From a virus: DNA of 50,259 nt. Positions 39,064 to 48,200 of this stretch are shown here, in pieces; the stretch's first letter is position 1; each line of letters opens with the position of its first letter. The stretch is from positions 1-50,259 of the IMG/VR virus record IMGVR_UViG_3300013132_000072; one strand, 5' to 3'. The notes under the pieces were generated by a model. The model had not been told where the DNA came from. It was given only the letters and a program-made list of their open reading frames with translations, and ran no database searches. Made by a program: the position numbers and the translations under genes.

Positions 39064-40116
39064 ATGGCAAAAAAACAAGATTGGTACGACTTCGCTGGGC
39101 AGGTTGTAGGCTGCTACACCGTAATAGAAAAGGTCGCTGCGGACGATGATGGCAATATGCACTGGAGGTGCAAGTGCAATGTATGCGGCAATACGTCTGA
39201 TAACCTTAGATCATCGGACTTGTCTGGCTCATCAAAGAAAACAAAAAATTGCAGCATGGAATGCCGGGCACGTGAGGCAGCAAGTCAGTATATCGGCAAA
39301 AGATACCACATGTTGACGGTGACCGGCATAAATGAAGAAAAGAGTCGGCGCTGGAAAACTCTTTTCGTTGACACCATGTGTGACTGTGGGAATCTGCGAG
39401 AGGGGGTTAAGCTTACTGATCTGAACTGCAAGGACAAAGAATGGGCCTGTAGCCAGGCTTGCGCTAAAAAACATGCAAATCAGAACTACATAGGATACCG
39501 CTCTGGCAAGCTCGAGGTAGTCGGAGTTCGTCATGGAAAGGTTAATGAGTCTGATGCCGGGCACGGTAGAGTGCTTTTTGATGTAGTTTGTGAATGCGGA
39601 ACAAAGACTACATATCATAAGCGCAACGTACTAGGGGATCGTGGCTGCGTTCGTGTCAATAGCTGCGGCTGCGAAAAGGCTCAGCGCATGCAGGATATTT
39701 GCAAGGATAAGTGGGACGGTCATACTCCGATTCCGCAGGCCCGTGCCACGAATGAATACTTTGCTTGGCGTAAGGCCGTGTATAAGCGATACTCCGGAAC
39801 ATGCGCTGCTTGCGGATCAAAGAATCGCAAAGGCATGGAGGCGCACCACCTATATGGTTTTTCATTTTACCAGCACTTGAAGTACGATGAAAATAATGGA
39901 ATTCTGTTATGTGAGGGATGTCACAAAGATTTCCACCGCAAGCATGGCAATCACTTTAATGTTCCTCAGCAAATGCTTGCGTACATGGGTCGAACTGATT
40001 TGCCGGGCATCGATCTTGAGCGATTGCTGCAGGCTGGCGAGCCTACTCTTGATGGGCCTCTTGAGGAGGCGCCACAGGTAGACACTGACATTGGCGAGGG
40101 GGTTGTTTTAGATTGA
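39064..40116 (+). CDS. HNH endonuclease with three zinc-binding repeat modules
   Basis: 350 residues from ATG 39064 (AAGGAG eight bases upstream). Three tandem modules of about 50-60 residues each read roughly F/YxGxxxGxLxVxxV..C.CG: DFAGQVVGCYTVIEKV with KCNVCGN; YIGKRYHMLTVTGINE with MCDCGN; YIGYRSGKLEVVGVRHG with VCECG and SCGCEKA. They probably bind zinc and recognise DNA. The C-terminal HNH nuclease reads CAACGSKNRKGMEAHHLYGF, then NNGILLCEGCHKDFHRKHGN. It is a typical free-standing phage homing endonuclease, possibly related to the structured leader just upstream. Confidence 0.88.
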   Translation: MAKKQDWYDFAGQVVGCYTVIEKVAADDDGNMHWRCKCNVCGNTSDNLRSSDLSGSSKKTKNCSMECRAREAASQYIGKRYHMLTVTGINEEKSRRWKTLFVDTMCDCGNLREGVKLTDLNCKDKEWACSQACAKKHANQNYIGYRSGKLEVVGVRHGKVNESDAGHGRVLFDVVCECGTKTTYHKRNVLGDRGCVRVNSCGCEKAQRMQDICKDKWDGHTPIPQARATNEYFAWRKAVYKRYSGTCAACGSKNRKGMEAHHLYGFSFYQHLKYDENNGILLCEGCHKDFHRKHGNHFNVPQQMLAYMGRTDLPGIDLERLLQAGEPTLDGPLEEAPQVDTDIGEGVVLD

Positions 40117-40120
40117 ACTG

Positions 40121-40145
40121 GGCCGGCGACAAGCCGGCCTTTTTT
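40121..40145 (+). terminator. Rho-independent terminator after the HNH gene
   Basis: GGCCGGC, GACAA and GCCGGCC with six T residues. A second hairpin (CCTTCCGCC paired with GGCGGAAGG, 40162-40195) follows without a T tract and lies between the two convergent genes. Confidence 0.9.
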
Positions 40146-40222
40146 ATTACCAAATACGGAACCTTCCGCCAGAAGCGCGAACTCCGGGCGGAAGGCGGTG
40201 TTTGATCGAGAGAGCTACTTAT

Positions 40223-40495
40223 TTACTTTAGCTTGTTTATATTGTCTAGAATATCTACAAGCAATGTTGCATTCTCTGGTGGGCCATCGACCGTCTGGGC
40301 GGCCTTGATTATGGCTACTGCTTCTCGCGCTTTTAGTGCCTGAGGGCTGACTCTTCGCACGGGGAGAGTGGCCGCTTGCTTAGCCAGGTTCTGAAACCGA
40401 TCCCCGATATCCATGGCTAGGCGAGCCTTGCGAGCGTCACCCTTCTGTAGGAATTTCTGCGCCAGGTCATACGCAGCAGCAGTCTTTTTAAACAT
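40223..40495 (-). CDS. Small helical protein
   Basis: A 90-residue basic helical protein beginning MFKKTAAAYDLAQKFL, loosely similar to the F-K-x-A signature seen in other genes here. It continues KGDARKARLAMDIGDRFQNL and ends LLVDILDNINKLK. A GAGGG Shine-Dalgarno lies just upstream on the minus strand. No family is recognised. Its leader contains five 12-base repeats and, further up, a TAAATAT promoter-like box. Confidence 0.65.
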   Translation of the reverse strand: MFKKTAAAYDLAQKFLQKGDARKARLAMDIGDRFQNLAKQAATLPVRRVSPQALKAREAVAIIKAAQTVDGPPENATLLVDILDNINKLK

Positions 40496-40506
40496 GGAGC
40501 CCTCTC

Positions 40507-40566
40507 TATGGGGCCCGGTATGGGGCCCGGTATGGGGCCCGGTATGGGGCCCGGTATGGGGCCCGG
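40507..40566 (-). repeat. Five perfect 12-base tandem repeats in a gene leader
   Basis: TATGGGGCCCGG occurs five times head to tail with no mismatch. Each unit has the palindrome GGGCCC, so the array can form several alternative hairpins in RNA or cruciforms in DNA. It lies 12 bases upstream of the start of the 40223-40495 minus-strand gene and downstream of a promoter-like box, so it should be transcribed as 5' leader. Confidence 0.95.
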
Positions 40567-40583
40567 TTAAACTTTCATATTTG

Positions 40584-40593
40584 ATATTTACAG
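40584..40593 (-). promoter_or_regulatory. TAAATAT late-promoter-like box
   Basis: The minus strand reads CTGTAAATAT about 90 bases before the start of the gene at 40495. The same GTAAATAT core occurs at 50030-50037, and CTAAATAT upstream of two other minus-strand genes. It resembles the TATAAATA late promoters of T4-like phages. Confidence 0.45.
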
Positions 40594-40606
40594 ATTCATA
40601 GATGCA

Positions 40607-40632
40607 ACAAAAAACCCGCTTTGAAGCGGGCC
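40607..40632 (-). terminator. Rho-independent terminator of the adhesin gene
   Basis: On the minus strand, CCCGCTT and AAGCGGG form a tight stem followed by six T residues, 21 bases past the stop of the LamG adhesin gene. Confidence 0.88.
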
Positions 40633-40653
40633 TTTGTGTCAGAGTGACTTCTA

Positions 40654-42090
40654 TCAGGTGCCTGCGGTCGGCAGCGATCCGGGCGGAGTGAAGCTTGCCG
40701 TGTAGCGGGCCACTCCTTTAGTTACGCGCAGATCGTCGATGTACCCCGTAAAAGCGTATCCACCTCCAGCGGTATCGAATCCGCCTGTAGAGTTTAGCAA
40801 GTTTCCAACGGATATCTTGTTCGTACTATTTCCAAGTGCGCCGGCGGCAGTAGCCGTTGTCGCGTCTTGGACTCCGTTTACAAATAGCCGGATGGTGCTG
40901 CCGGAGCGGCTGACTGCGACATGCGTCCAGGTGTTTGATGAAACAAGTGTAGTCGTTCCCTGAACACCTATATCTGAGGCTCCCAGTCGATATGCGATGT
41001 AGGGCCTGCCATTATTAACTCGGAAGGTAAAGGAGGACGGTGCCCACTGGCTAATTATTGAGCGATTCCCGCTTGTACTTGTCATATAAACCCAGGCTTC
41101 TATTGTGAAGTCGCCATCAAATGCGAAGGCATCGCTGTCGTTCATTGTCAACGCGCTGCTGCCTGGCAGATAAATGCTTGTTCCTCCGTGCTTGCTCTGG
41201 GTGGTGCTGTTTACTGTGCTGCCAATTCGCGTGATGGCAAAATTATTCGTGCTGTTGTCAAAGAATGTGGTGCTGTTGTTCATGGCACCATCTGCTTTTA
41301 GCAGCAGTGATACATTTGAGAAATGTGGATCGAGTTCAGCCACACCTATTTGATACCTGATGATTACGATTCCGGAGCCGCCGTTGCCGCCTGGACGCGA
41401 GGTGAGCGGGGAATTGGTGCGCGGCTGGCCGCCCCCACCGCCGCCGCCTGTGTTCGCCTGGCCAGCACCGCCGGTTGCGCCCGACGACGTCGAAGCCGCC
41501 CCTGCACCTCCACCGCCGAGGCCGCCGGCGCCGAATCCAGGCCGATTGCCGGCTCCTGCGTAGAAGGTTTCTATGCCGTTGATAGATGACGACAGGCCGT
41601 TTATTGTGCCGCTGGCCCCTATGCCTGCCGCGCCGAGGCTCCCTTCTCCAGACCTTCCTGCGCCGCCACCCTGCGCCGATAGCCCTAGCACGGACGAGAT
41701 GGCACCTCCGGTAGCACTGCTGCTTGTGCCAGTACCTCCGGCACCGACTGTGACCGCATACGCCATTGCCGATACCGCTGACGCACCCGAGAGCATCTGC
41801 CCCGCGTTACCACCACTGCCTCGCTGGGGGTTGTACGGATCCTGTAGTCCTGGTCCGCCGGCTCCACCGCCGCCAACAATCAAATACTCAACTGCTCCTG
41901 CAGATGTGAACGTTATATCTCCGCTTGACAGAAAGGTGTGAACTTTGTACACCTTGTCTCCTACTATTATTTCTGACTCGATACCACCGGTAGCGGCGGC
42001 AAAACCCGGCGCGCGAGAGGGGCGGACTAGATTGCGAGCTTGTGACCCGCGCACTATGTTAGGATTTGATACACCAAAATGACGTGACAT
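40654..42090 (-). CDS. Tail adhesin: glycine-rich domain plus LamG/jellyroll lectin domain
   Basis: 478 residues from the minus-strand ATG at 42090, chosen for AGGAGAGC directly upstream; the frame extends to 42144 without a better site. The middle is Gly-rich with loops such as LIVGGGGAGGPG and NTGGGGGGGQP, ending in SGIVIIRYQ, the pattern of phage receptor-binding glycine-rich domains. The C-terminal 200 residues form a LamG/concanavalin-like domain: VSLLLKADGAMNNSTTFFDN, FTIEAWVYMTSTSGNRSII, WTHVAVSRSGSTIRLFVNG, YIDDLRVTKGVARY. It would bind host surface polysaccharide or protein. It is on the strand opposite the two other fibre genes. Confidence 0.85.
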   Translation of the reverse strand: MSRHFGVSNPNIVRGSQARNLVRPSRAPGFAAATGGIESEIIVGDKVYKVHTFLSSGDITFTSAGAVEYLIVGGGGAGGPGLQDPYNPQRGSGGNAGQMLSGASAVSAMAYAVTVGAGGTGTSSSATGGAISSVLGLSAQGGGAGRSGEGSLGAAGIGASGTINGLSSSINGIETFYAGAGNRPGFGAGGLGGGGAGAASTSSGATGGAGQANTGGGGGGGQPRTNSPLTSRPGGNGGSGIVIIRYQIGVAELDPHFSNVSLLLKADGAMNNSTTFFDNSTNNFAITRIGSTVNSTTQSKHGGTSIYLPGSSALTMNDSDAFAFDGDFTIEAWVYMTSTSGNRSIISQWAPSSFTFRVNNGRPYIAYRLGASDIGVQGTTTLVSSNTWTHVAVSRSGSTIRLFVNGVQDATTATAAGALGNSTNKISVGNLLNSTGGFDTAGGGYAFTGYIDDLRVTKGVARYTASFTPPGSLPTAGT

Positions 42091-42145
42091 GTGCTCTCCT
42101 GATAGGAGTTGCTTGCCTTGCGGATTTACTTGATCATAATACAAT

Positions 42146-42155
42146 ATATTTAGTA
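42146..42155 (-). promoter_or_regulatory. TAAATAT late-promoter-like box
   Basis: The minus strand reads TACTAAATAT, 56 bases before the adhesin start codon, in the 178-base divergent gap between the adhesin and the first long fibre. The same ten bases occur upstream of the gene at 48911. Confidence 0.5.
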
Positions 42156-42268
42156 ATTGGGCGCGGCGGGGCCATAGCCCGTAATGTCAATTATGGTGTA
42201 GCTGTTTCAAGGCATTTATTATTAAAGCAGCCTTGAAGCTGAAAGCAGCTGCGCATTCCGGAGATCCA

Positions 42269-45133
42269 ATGACTTTTAGACCATATGCCTGGAAAATTCG
42301 TCTCGGTAACACTGAGAACTTCCTTGATATTGACGATCTAACAGACGGATACTTGCTATGGAGAAACGGCTCAAAGGTGATGTCTACTCTGATTGATCAG
42401 GGTAAGCTGAGTCTGAGCGCTCCACAGAACCCGAATGATGCGGCTACGAAGCAATATGTAGACGATAGCCTTAGTGCTGATGAGTCTGCCCGGGTCGCGG
42501 CCGACATCCACCTACAGGCTCAGATCGACGCGCTCATGGGTACTTCGCTGACCAGCGGTGACAAAGGCGATATTACCGTTGGATCTACTGGCACATCCTG
42601 GACTATTGACTCGGGTGCTGTCACCAATGCAAAATTGGCGAACGTGGCTACTGCCACTATCAAGGGCAGGACCACTGCCGGCACTGGCGCAGTTGAAGAT
42701 CTGACGGGTACCCAGGTCACAGCCTTGTTGGATACGTTTACGACCGCTGCAAAAGGCCTTGTTCCTGCTGCCACGGGAGGAGGAACTATAAACTTCTTGC
42801 GTGCAGATGGAACCTGGGCTGCGCCGCCCGCAGGTACCGTTACCAGTGTATCTGTAGTATCAGCAAATGGTCTTGCCGGCACTGTTGCAAATGCGACAAC
42901 TACTCCGGCCATTACGCTATCGACTAGCATAACGGGCCTCCTTCAGGGCAACGGCACGGGTATAGGTGCGGCAGTCGCCGGTACCGACTATGCCCCGGCC
43001 ACAAGTGGGTCGTCCCTACTGGCTGGCAATGGCAGCGGTGGTTTTAGTAATATTAGCATTGGAAGCGGCCTTTCGCTTGCTGGAGGCATCCTCGCTGCCA
43101 CGGCCTCTGATTCTTCTGTTATCTCGGTCACGGAGGGCAGTGTTCCTTCTGCAGCTGCCGGTACGGGTAAATTGTGGGCAAATGGCGCTGCCGATGCCCG
43201 GCCTTACTGGGTCGACGACACTGGTCAGAACTTCAACCTGACGCTTGATCGATTTAATACGCTGACTCCTGCCGCGTCCGTAGCTATCGATGTATCTCCC
43301 GCATTGCCAATTTTCAACAGCTTGACGCTAAATCAGAATACGACATTTACTACGTCAAACCTCGGCAACGGACGATCAGCATCGGTACGTGTTATTTGCG
43401 ATGGTACTGACCGACAATTAACATTTCCTATGACATGGAAGTGGCTCGGCTCCGGCCCGCCTAGCGGCCTGCTCGCGAATAATGTTGGGTATCTTTCTAT
43501 TGTTTCATTTGGCAGCACTGATGCTAGCGTGGTTGCCGCTTGGTCGTACGAAAATATGGCGCAGCCTGGTACGGTTACCGGCGTATCCGTGGTTTCTGCA
43601 AATGGCTTGGCCGGCACGGTTGCGAATTCCGGCACTACGCCCGCTATCACGCTATCTACAAGTGTCACCGGACTTCTGAAGGGCAGCGGTGGTTCCATTA
43701 GCGCAGCAATATCTGGCACAGATTATGCTGCTCCTGGTAATTACGTTACGACCGACACTGCGCAAACTATAACTACGACAAAAGCAATCGATGTATCCGA
43801 CTCTGGCGCAGCCCTTCGCGTCACACAACGCGGAGCCGGCGAGGCACTCCGCATAGAGGATTCTACAAATCCAGATAGCACTCCGCTTGTGGTAACCGCA
43901 GACGGAAGCCTAGGAATTGGCACCTCATCTCCTGGTGCAATGTTGGATGTTGCCGCCACCGGGGCGTCGTCCGTCACGCTTTATTCTGCCGAATTTGAGT
44001 CATCATCTGGTACAGCAAACGCCGGCCGAGTTCTTTTTAGCCAGGGCAGCACATATGCAATGGCGATTGCTCCAGCTGGAACTAGCGCAACTACTGGGCG
44101 AATTGACTTTCAATACATCACAAGAAGCACCGGCGCTATTGCGTCTACGCCACTATCTCTGCGTGGCGATGGAAATGTTGGAATTGGAACGACCTCTCCT
44201 GGCAAAAGACTGCACATTAGTGGCAGTGGGCTGCTAATTGATGGCGCCAACTCGGTCGAGAGCACCCCCCTTGCTGCAAGGCTAATTGTTGACAGCGGCG
44301 CCAGCACCGGCCATACTCTGGCTGATCTGCGAAACAACAATGGATCGACGCTATTCGTCGGTGGATCAGCGGTTGGGATTGGCACGGCTTCGCCGTCCGC
44401 TTCTAACCGCCTCTCAATCTCTGCGGGCACTAACAACAGCCTTGCTAGCATAGCTATATCAAACAGCTACCTCAGTACTGGCACATGGGAAATTGCAGTT
44501 CCTGGTACTGGCAAGGTTTTAGATTTTGCATACAATGGAAATTCAAGAGGGTATCTGAGCAACTCGGTAAACGTCTCAAATATAGACTTCACCGGCCAGC
44601 ACAGGAGTGTAACCACAGACATCGGCCAGCTTGAAGATGGCGGAATAGGCCTTATTGTTGTTGCTACTGGTGATTATCAATCACTTTCGGGCACGAGTGA
44701 TATTGACATCAACGAAGCTCTGCCCAAGGCTACGCTTAGCAGCATCAGGAATCAAAAGAGTGTTTTTGGCGTTATTTCCGACAGAGAGGACGACAGCTCG
44801 TCAACGCGAGAATACTGGGTAGGTAACTTTGTCAATGTTTATAACAAGGCACCTGGTGATAATCGCTTGGTCATAAACTCTCTCGGAGAGGGCGCCATCT
44901 GGATTTGCAATATAAACGGAGCCCTTGAAAACGGAGATTTTATTACCTCTTGTGAAGTCCCTGGGTACGGGATGAGGCAGGACGACGATCTCATGCATAA
45001 TTACACAGTTGCAAAAATAACCTGTGACTGCGACTTTGATCTGTCCAGTACTGCGTATTTGTGTCAAGAATTCGAGTTTAATGGAACTGTGTACAGAAGA
45101 GCGTTCGTAGGCTGCACATATCACTGCGGATAG
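42269..45133 (+). CDS. Long tail fibre protein, paralogue 1
   Basis: 954 residues from ATG 42269, set by GGAG upstream and by alignment with the second fibre (both begin MTFRPY). The N-terminal 60 residues are a shared attachment domain. A repeated module (TSVSVVSANGLAGTV, then TPAITLSTSITGLL, then GTDYA) occurs at about 42836-42990 and 43569-43730. A beta domain (FTTSNLGNGRSASVRVICDG) is shared with fibre 2. Three GIGT..SP motifs (LGIGTSSPG, VGIGTTSPG, VGIGTASPS) mark intramolecular repeats. The C-terminus is Cys-rich (ICNINGALENGDFITS, TCDCDFDLSS, VGCTYHCG) and probably forms the receptor-binding tip. Confidence 0.88.
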   Translation: MTFRPYAWKIRLGNTENFLDIDDLTDGYLLWRNGSKVMSTLIDQGKLSLSAPQNPNDAATKQYVDDSLSADESARVAADIHLQAQIDALMGTSLTSGDKGDITVGSTGTSWTIDSGAVTNAKLANVATATIKGRTTAGTGAVEDLTGTQVTALLDTFTTAAKGLVPAATGGGTINFLRADGTWAAPPAGTVTSVSVVSANGLAGTVANATTTPAITLSTSITGLLQGNGTGIGAAVAGTDYAPATSGSSLLAGNGSGGFSNISIGSGLSLAGGILAATASDSSVISVTEGSVPSAAAGTGKLWANGAADARPYWVDDTGQNFNLTLDRFNTLTPAASVAIDVSPALPIFNSLTLNQNTTFTTSNLGNGRSASVRVICDGTDRQLTFPMTWKWLGSGPPSGLLANNVGYLSIVSFGSTDASVVAAWSYENMAQPGTVTGVSVVSANGLAGTVANSGTTPAITLSTSVTGLLKGSGGSISAAISGTDYAAPGNYVTTDTAQTITTTKAIDVSDSGAALRVTQRGAGEALRIEDSTNPDSTPLVVTADGSLGIGTSSPGAMLDVAATGASSVTLYSAEFESSSGTANAGRVLFSQGSTYAMAIAPAGTSATTGRIDFQYITRSTGAIASTPLSLRGDGNVGIGTTSPGKRLHISGSGLLIDGANSVESTPLAARLIVDSGASTGHTLADLRNNNGSTLFVGGSAVGIGTASPSASNRLSISAGTNNSLASIAISNSYLSTGTWEIAVPGTGKVLDFAYNGNSRGYLSNSVNVSNIDFTGQHRSVTTDIGQLEDGGIGLIVVATGDYQSLSGTSDIDINEALPKATLSSIRNQKSVFGVISDREDDSSSTREYWVGNFVNVYNKAPGDNRLVINSLGEGAIWICNINGALENGDFITSCEVPGYGMRQDDDLMHNYTVAKITCDCDFDLSSTAYLCQEFEFNGTVYRRAFVGCTYHCG

Positions 45134-45285
45134 TCTGCTAGTAGGCGTCGTCTGCGCATGCTCGGTGCTCAAACTGCCGTCTCTCTGAGGCGAGGGGCGC
45201 GGGCATCTTTGATGCTAATTATATTACATATTAGGCAAGAAATCGAAGATAGGCAAGTGAGCAAGCTAATTAACTTGGAGACACC

Positions 45286-48200
45286 ATGACTTTTAGACCA
45301 TATACTGGAAAAGTCCGTCTTGGTAATTCAGAGACTTTTCTAGACATCTCTGAACTTCCGGATGGATACGTACTCTCTCGTGAGGGTACGCAGATCATTG
45401 CAACGCTCATTGATCAGAGCAAGCTTTCTCTCGAGGCCCCATCAAAGGACGCTGATGCCGCCACAAAGGGCTATGTTGACTCAGAGATCAGCTCAGAGGA
45501 ATCTGCTCGCATTGCGGGTGATGCAGGACTTCAGAGCGGCCTGGCATCAGAAACATCGGCTCGCGTAGCCGGCGATGCAGCTCTCCAGATTGAGATCGAC
45601 GCTGAGGAGTCCGCGCGTGCTGCCGGCGACGCGGCCCTGTCGACCAGCCTCGGCAACGAAGCTTCGGCTCGCGCTGCCGCGGTTGTCGCTCTCCAGGGCA
45701 ATGTTGCCAGCGAGGAATCTGCTCGTATTGCTGGCGACAGCAATCTGCAGACCCAGATCAACAACCTGCTCTCTAACGTAACTCCCGACTCGCTCGACTC
45801 CCTAAGTGAGATTGTTTCGGCATTCCAGAATGCTGACGGCTACCTCCTAGAGGTAGTTCAGAACCTATCAACCGGCTCAAGCTCTGCTCTTGGCCTTGAG
45901 ACCTCGGCTCGTATTGCTGCTGATGCAGCATTGCAGGTCGAAATCGACAGCGAGGAGTCTGCCCGTGCAGCGGGTGATGCCGCTCTCAGCACCAGCCTTG
46001 GTAGCGAGACCTCGGCCCGCACTGCCGCCGATGCAGCTCTCCAGGTCGAGATTGATGCGGAGGAGTCTGCTCGTGCAGCGGGCGACGCCGCTCTTTCCAC
46101 CAGCCTAGGTAACGAAGCCTCTGCCCGCGCTGCTGCTGATGCAGCTCTGCAAGTCGAGATCGACACCGAAGAGTCTGCTCGTGCTGCGGGTGATGCAGCC
46201 CTCACAATCAGTCTCGGCAACGAGACTTCGGCTCGCGTAGCCGGCGATGCGGCTCTCCAGATTGAGATCGACACTGAGGAGTCGGCACGTGCTGCCGGCG
46301 ACGCGGCCCTCTCAACCAGCATTGGCCTAGAGGCGTCCGCTCGCGTTGCTCAAGACGGTTATTTGCACGATCTCATTGTTGACGAGGTCGAGCGTGCCTC
46401 GGGTGCCGAGGAGGCTCTTCAAGGCAATATCGATGCCGAGGCATCAGTTCGTGCCGCTGCCGTTATCTCTCTTCAGGGTGAGATCGATACCGAGGAGTCC
46501 GCTCGTGCTGCTCAGGACACGGTCCTGCAGGGCAATATTGACACTGAGGCTTCCGCTCGTGCTGCTGCGGATAGCGCACTAGCTGGCGACTTGGATCTAG
46601 AGGAGTCCGCTCGTATCGCCCAGGACCAGAGCCTTCAGACCAGTATTGGCTCCGAGGCGTCTGCTCGTGCGGCTGCTGATGCGAGCCTTGCTGGTGATCT
46701 AGATCTAGAGGAATCTGCTCGTATTGCTGGCGACAGCAATCTGCAGACCCAGATTAACAACCTGCTCTCTAATGTTACCCCCGAGTCTCTAGACTCGCTC
46801 AGTGAGATTGTCTCTGCATTCCAGGACGCTGACGGGTACCTCCTAGAGGTGGTCCAGAATCTCTCGACCGGCTCAAGCTCAGCTCTTGGTCTAGAGACCT
46901 CGGCTCGCATCGCTGCCGACGCAGCTCTTCAGGTCGAAGTTGATACCGAAGAATCTGCTCGTGCGGCGGGCGATGCTGCCCTTACGACTAGCCTAGGCCT
47001 TGAGGCGTCTGCTCGCATCGCTGCTGACGCAGCCCTGCAGGTCGAGATCGACACCGAGGAGTCTGCCCGTGCTGCTGGTGACGCTGCACTGTCAACCAGC
47101 CTAAGCACCGAGACGTCCGCTCGTATAGCTGCCGATGCGACCAAGCTATCGCTCTCCGGCGGAACCATGACCGGCTCCATTGCCATGGGCAGCAACAAGA
47201 TTACCGGCCTTGCTGCTGGTACCGATGCTAGCGATGCAGTTACGCTATCGCAGCTGCAGTCGGCTATCACCGCAATCGATCCCGCCGGTAGCGCTGGCCA
47301 GATCCAGTTTAACGCCGATGGTTATGATTTCGGTGCAAGTGCGAACCTGACCTGGGACAATGCGCAGAGCTCACTATTCGTTGGTGGCGCAGCCAAGGTG
47401 AATGGTGTAGTTTCGCTAGGCGAGGTAGCTGAGGCTCCGGCCGGTGAAGCGGGCTACGGCAAGCTTTTTGCCAAGACAGATGACGGTCTGTACTTCGTTG
47501 ACTCGGAAGGCGTAAGCCACTACATCCTGCTCGACGGCTATGTTCAGCTGTCCGGCACGTCCGTAGCTCTCGACGCCAGCCCATCGCTGCCGGTTTACCG
47601 CAGCCTGAGCATGACTGGTGCTACGACCTTTACCACGTCAAACCTTGGTGTTGGTCGCTCCGTAAGCGTTCGGCTCGTTGCTGGCGCATCTGAGCGCACC
47701 GTCACCTTCCCAGCCGGCTGGAGCTGGCTCGGTGGCGCCACGCCAACTGCAGTACCGGCCAACAAGGTCGCACTGCTCTCGTTCGTTGCCTATGGCCCGG
47801 CTGACACCGATGTAATCGCTGCCTGGTCGTACAACGACTCCGAGGCGATCAGCGGCGGCGGTACGACCGGCCAGGTTGCCTTCTACGATGGCACCCGCTC
47901 GATCTCCGGCGAAGCAAACCTGACCTGGGATGCCGAAAACGACCGCCTTGTTGTCGGTACCGTTGCATCACCAGCTGCCAATTTGCATGTAGGCGGCAGC
48001 GCCCAGGTAGATGGCGCGGTTACGATGAACGGCGCAGTAACCATCGGTGATGGTTATGCTGATGTCGTTACCGTAAATGGCACTGCTACGTTTAACCAGC
48101 CAGTTTCGATGGGCTCGAACAAGATCACTAATCTTGCTACCCCTTCGAGCAACAATGATGCCGTCAACCTTGCCTTCCTTGAGTCGCGTCGTCTCCTGAC

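Noticed and set aside
38964-39149. Short open frame in the leader before the HNH gene
   Set aside because: Arg/Thr-rich sequence without family resemblance; it crosses the structured hairpins and overlaps the HNH start.
40413-40601. Short plus-strand open frame encoding repeated WGPV
   Set aside because: It is a translation shadow of the 12-base repeats, overlaps the minus-strand gene start and has no Shine-Dalgarno.
45858-46322. Long minus-strand open frame in the fibre 2 shaft
   Set aside because: It arises because the repeat units have no stop codons on the opposite strand; the plus frame is clearly the fibre shaft.
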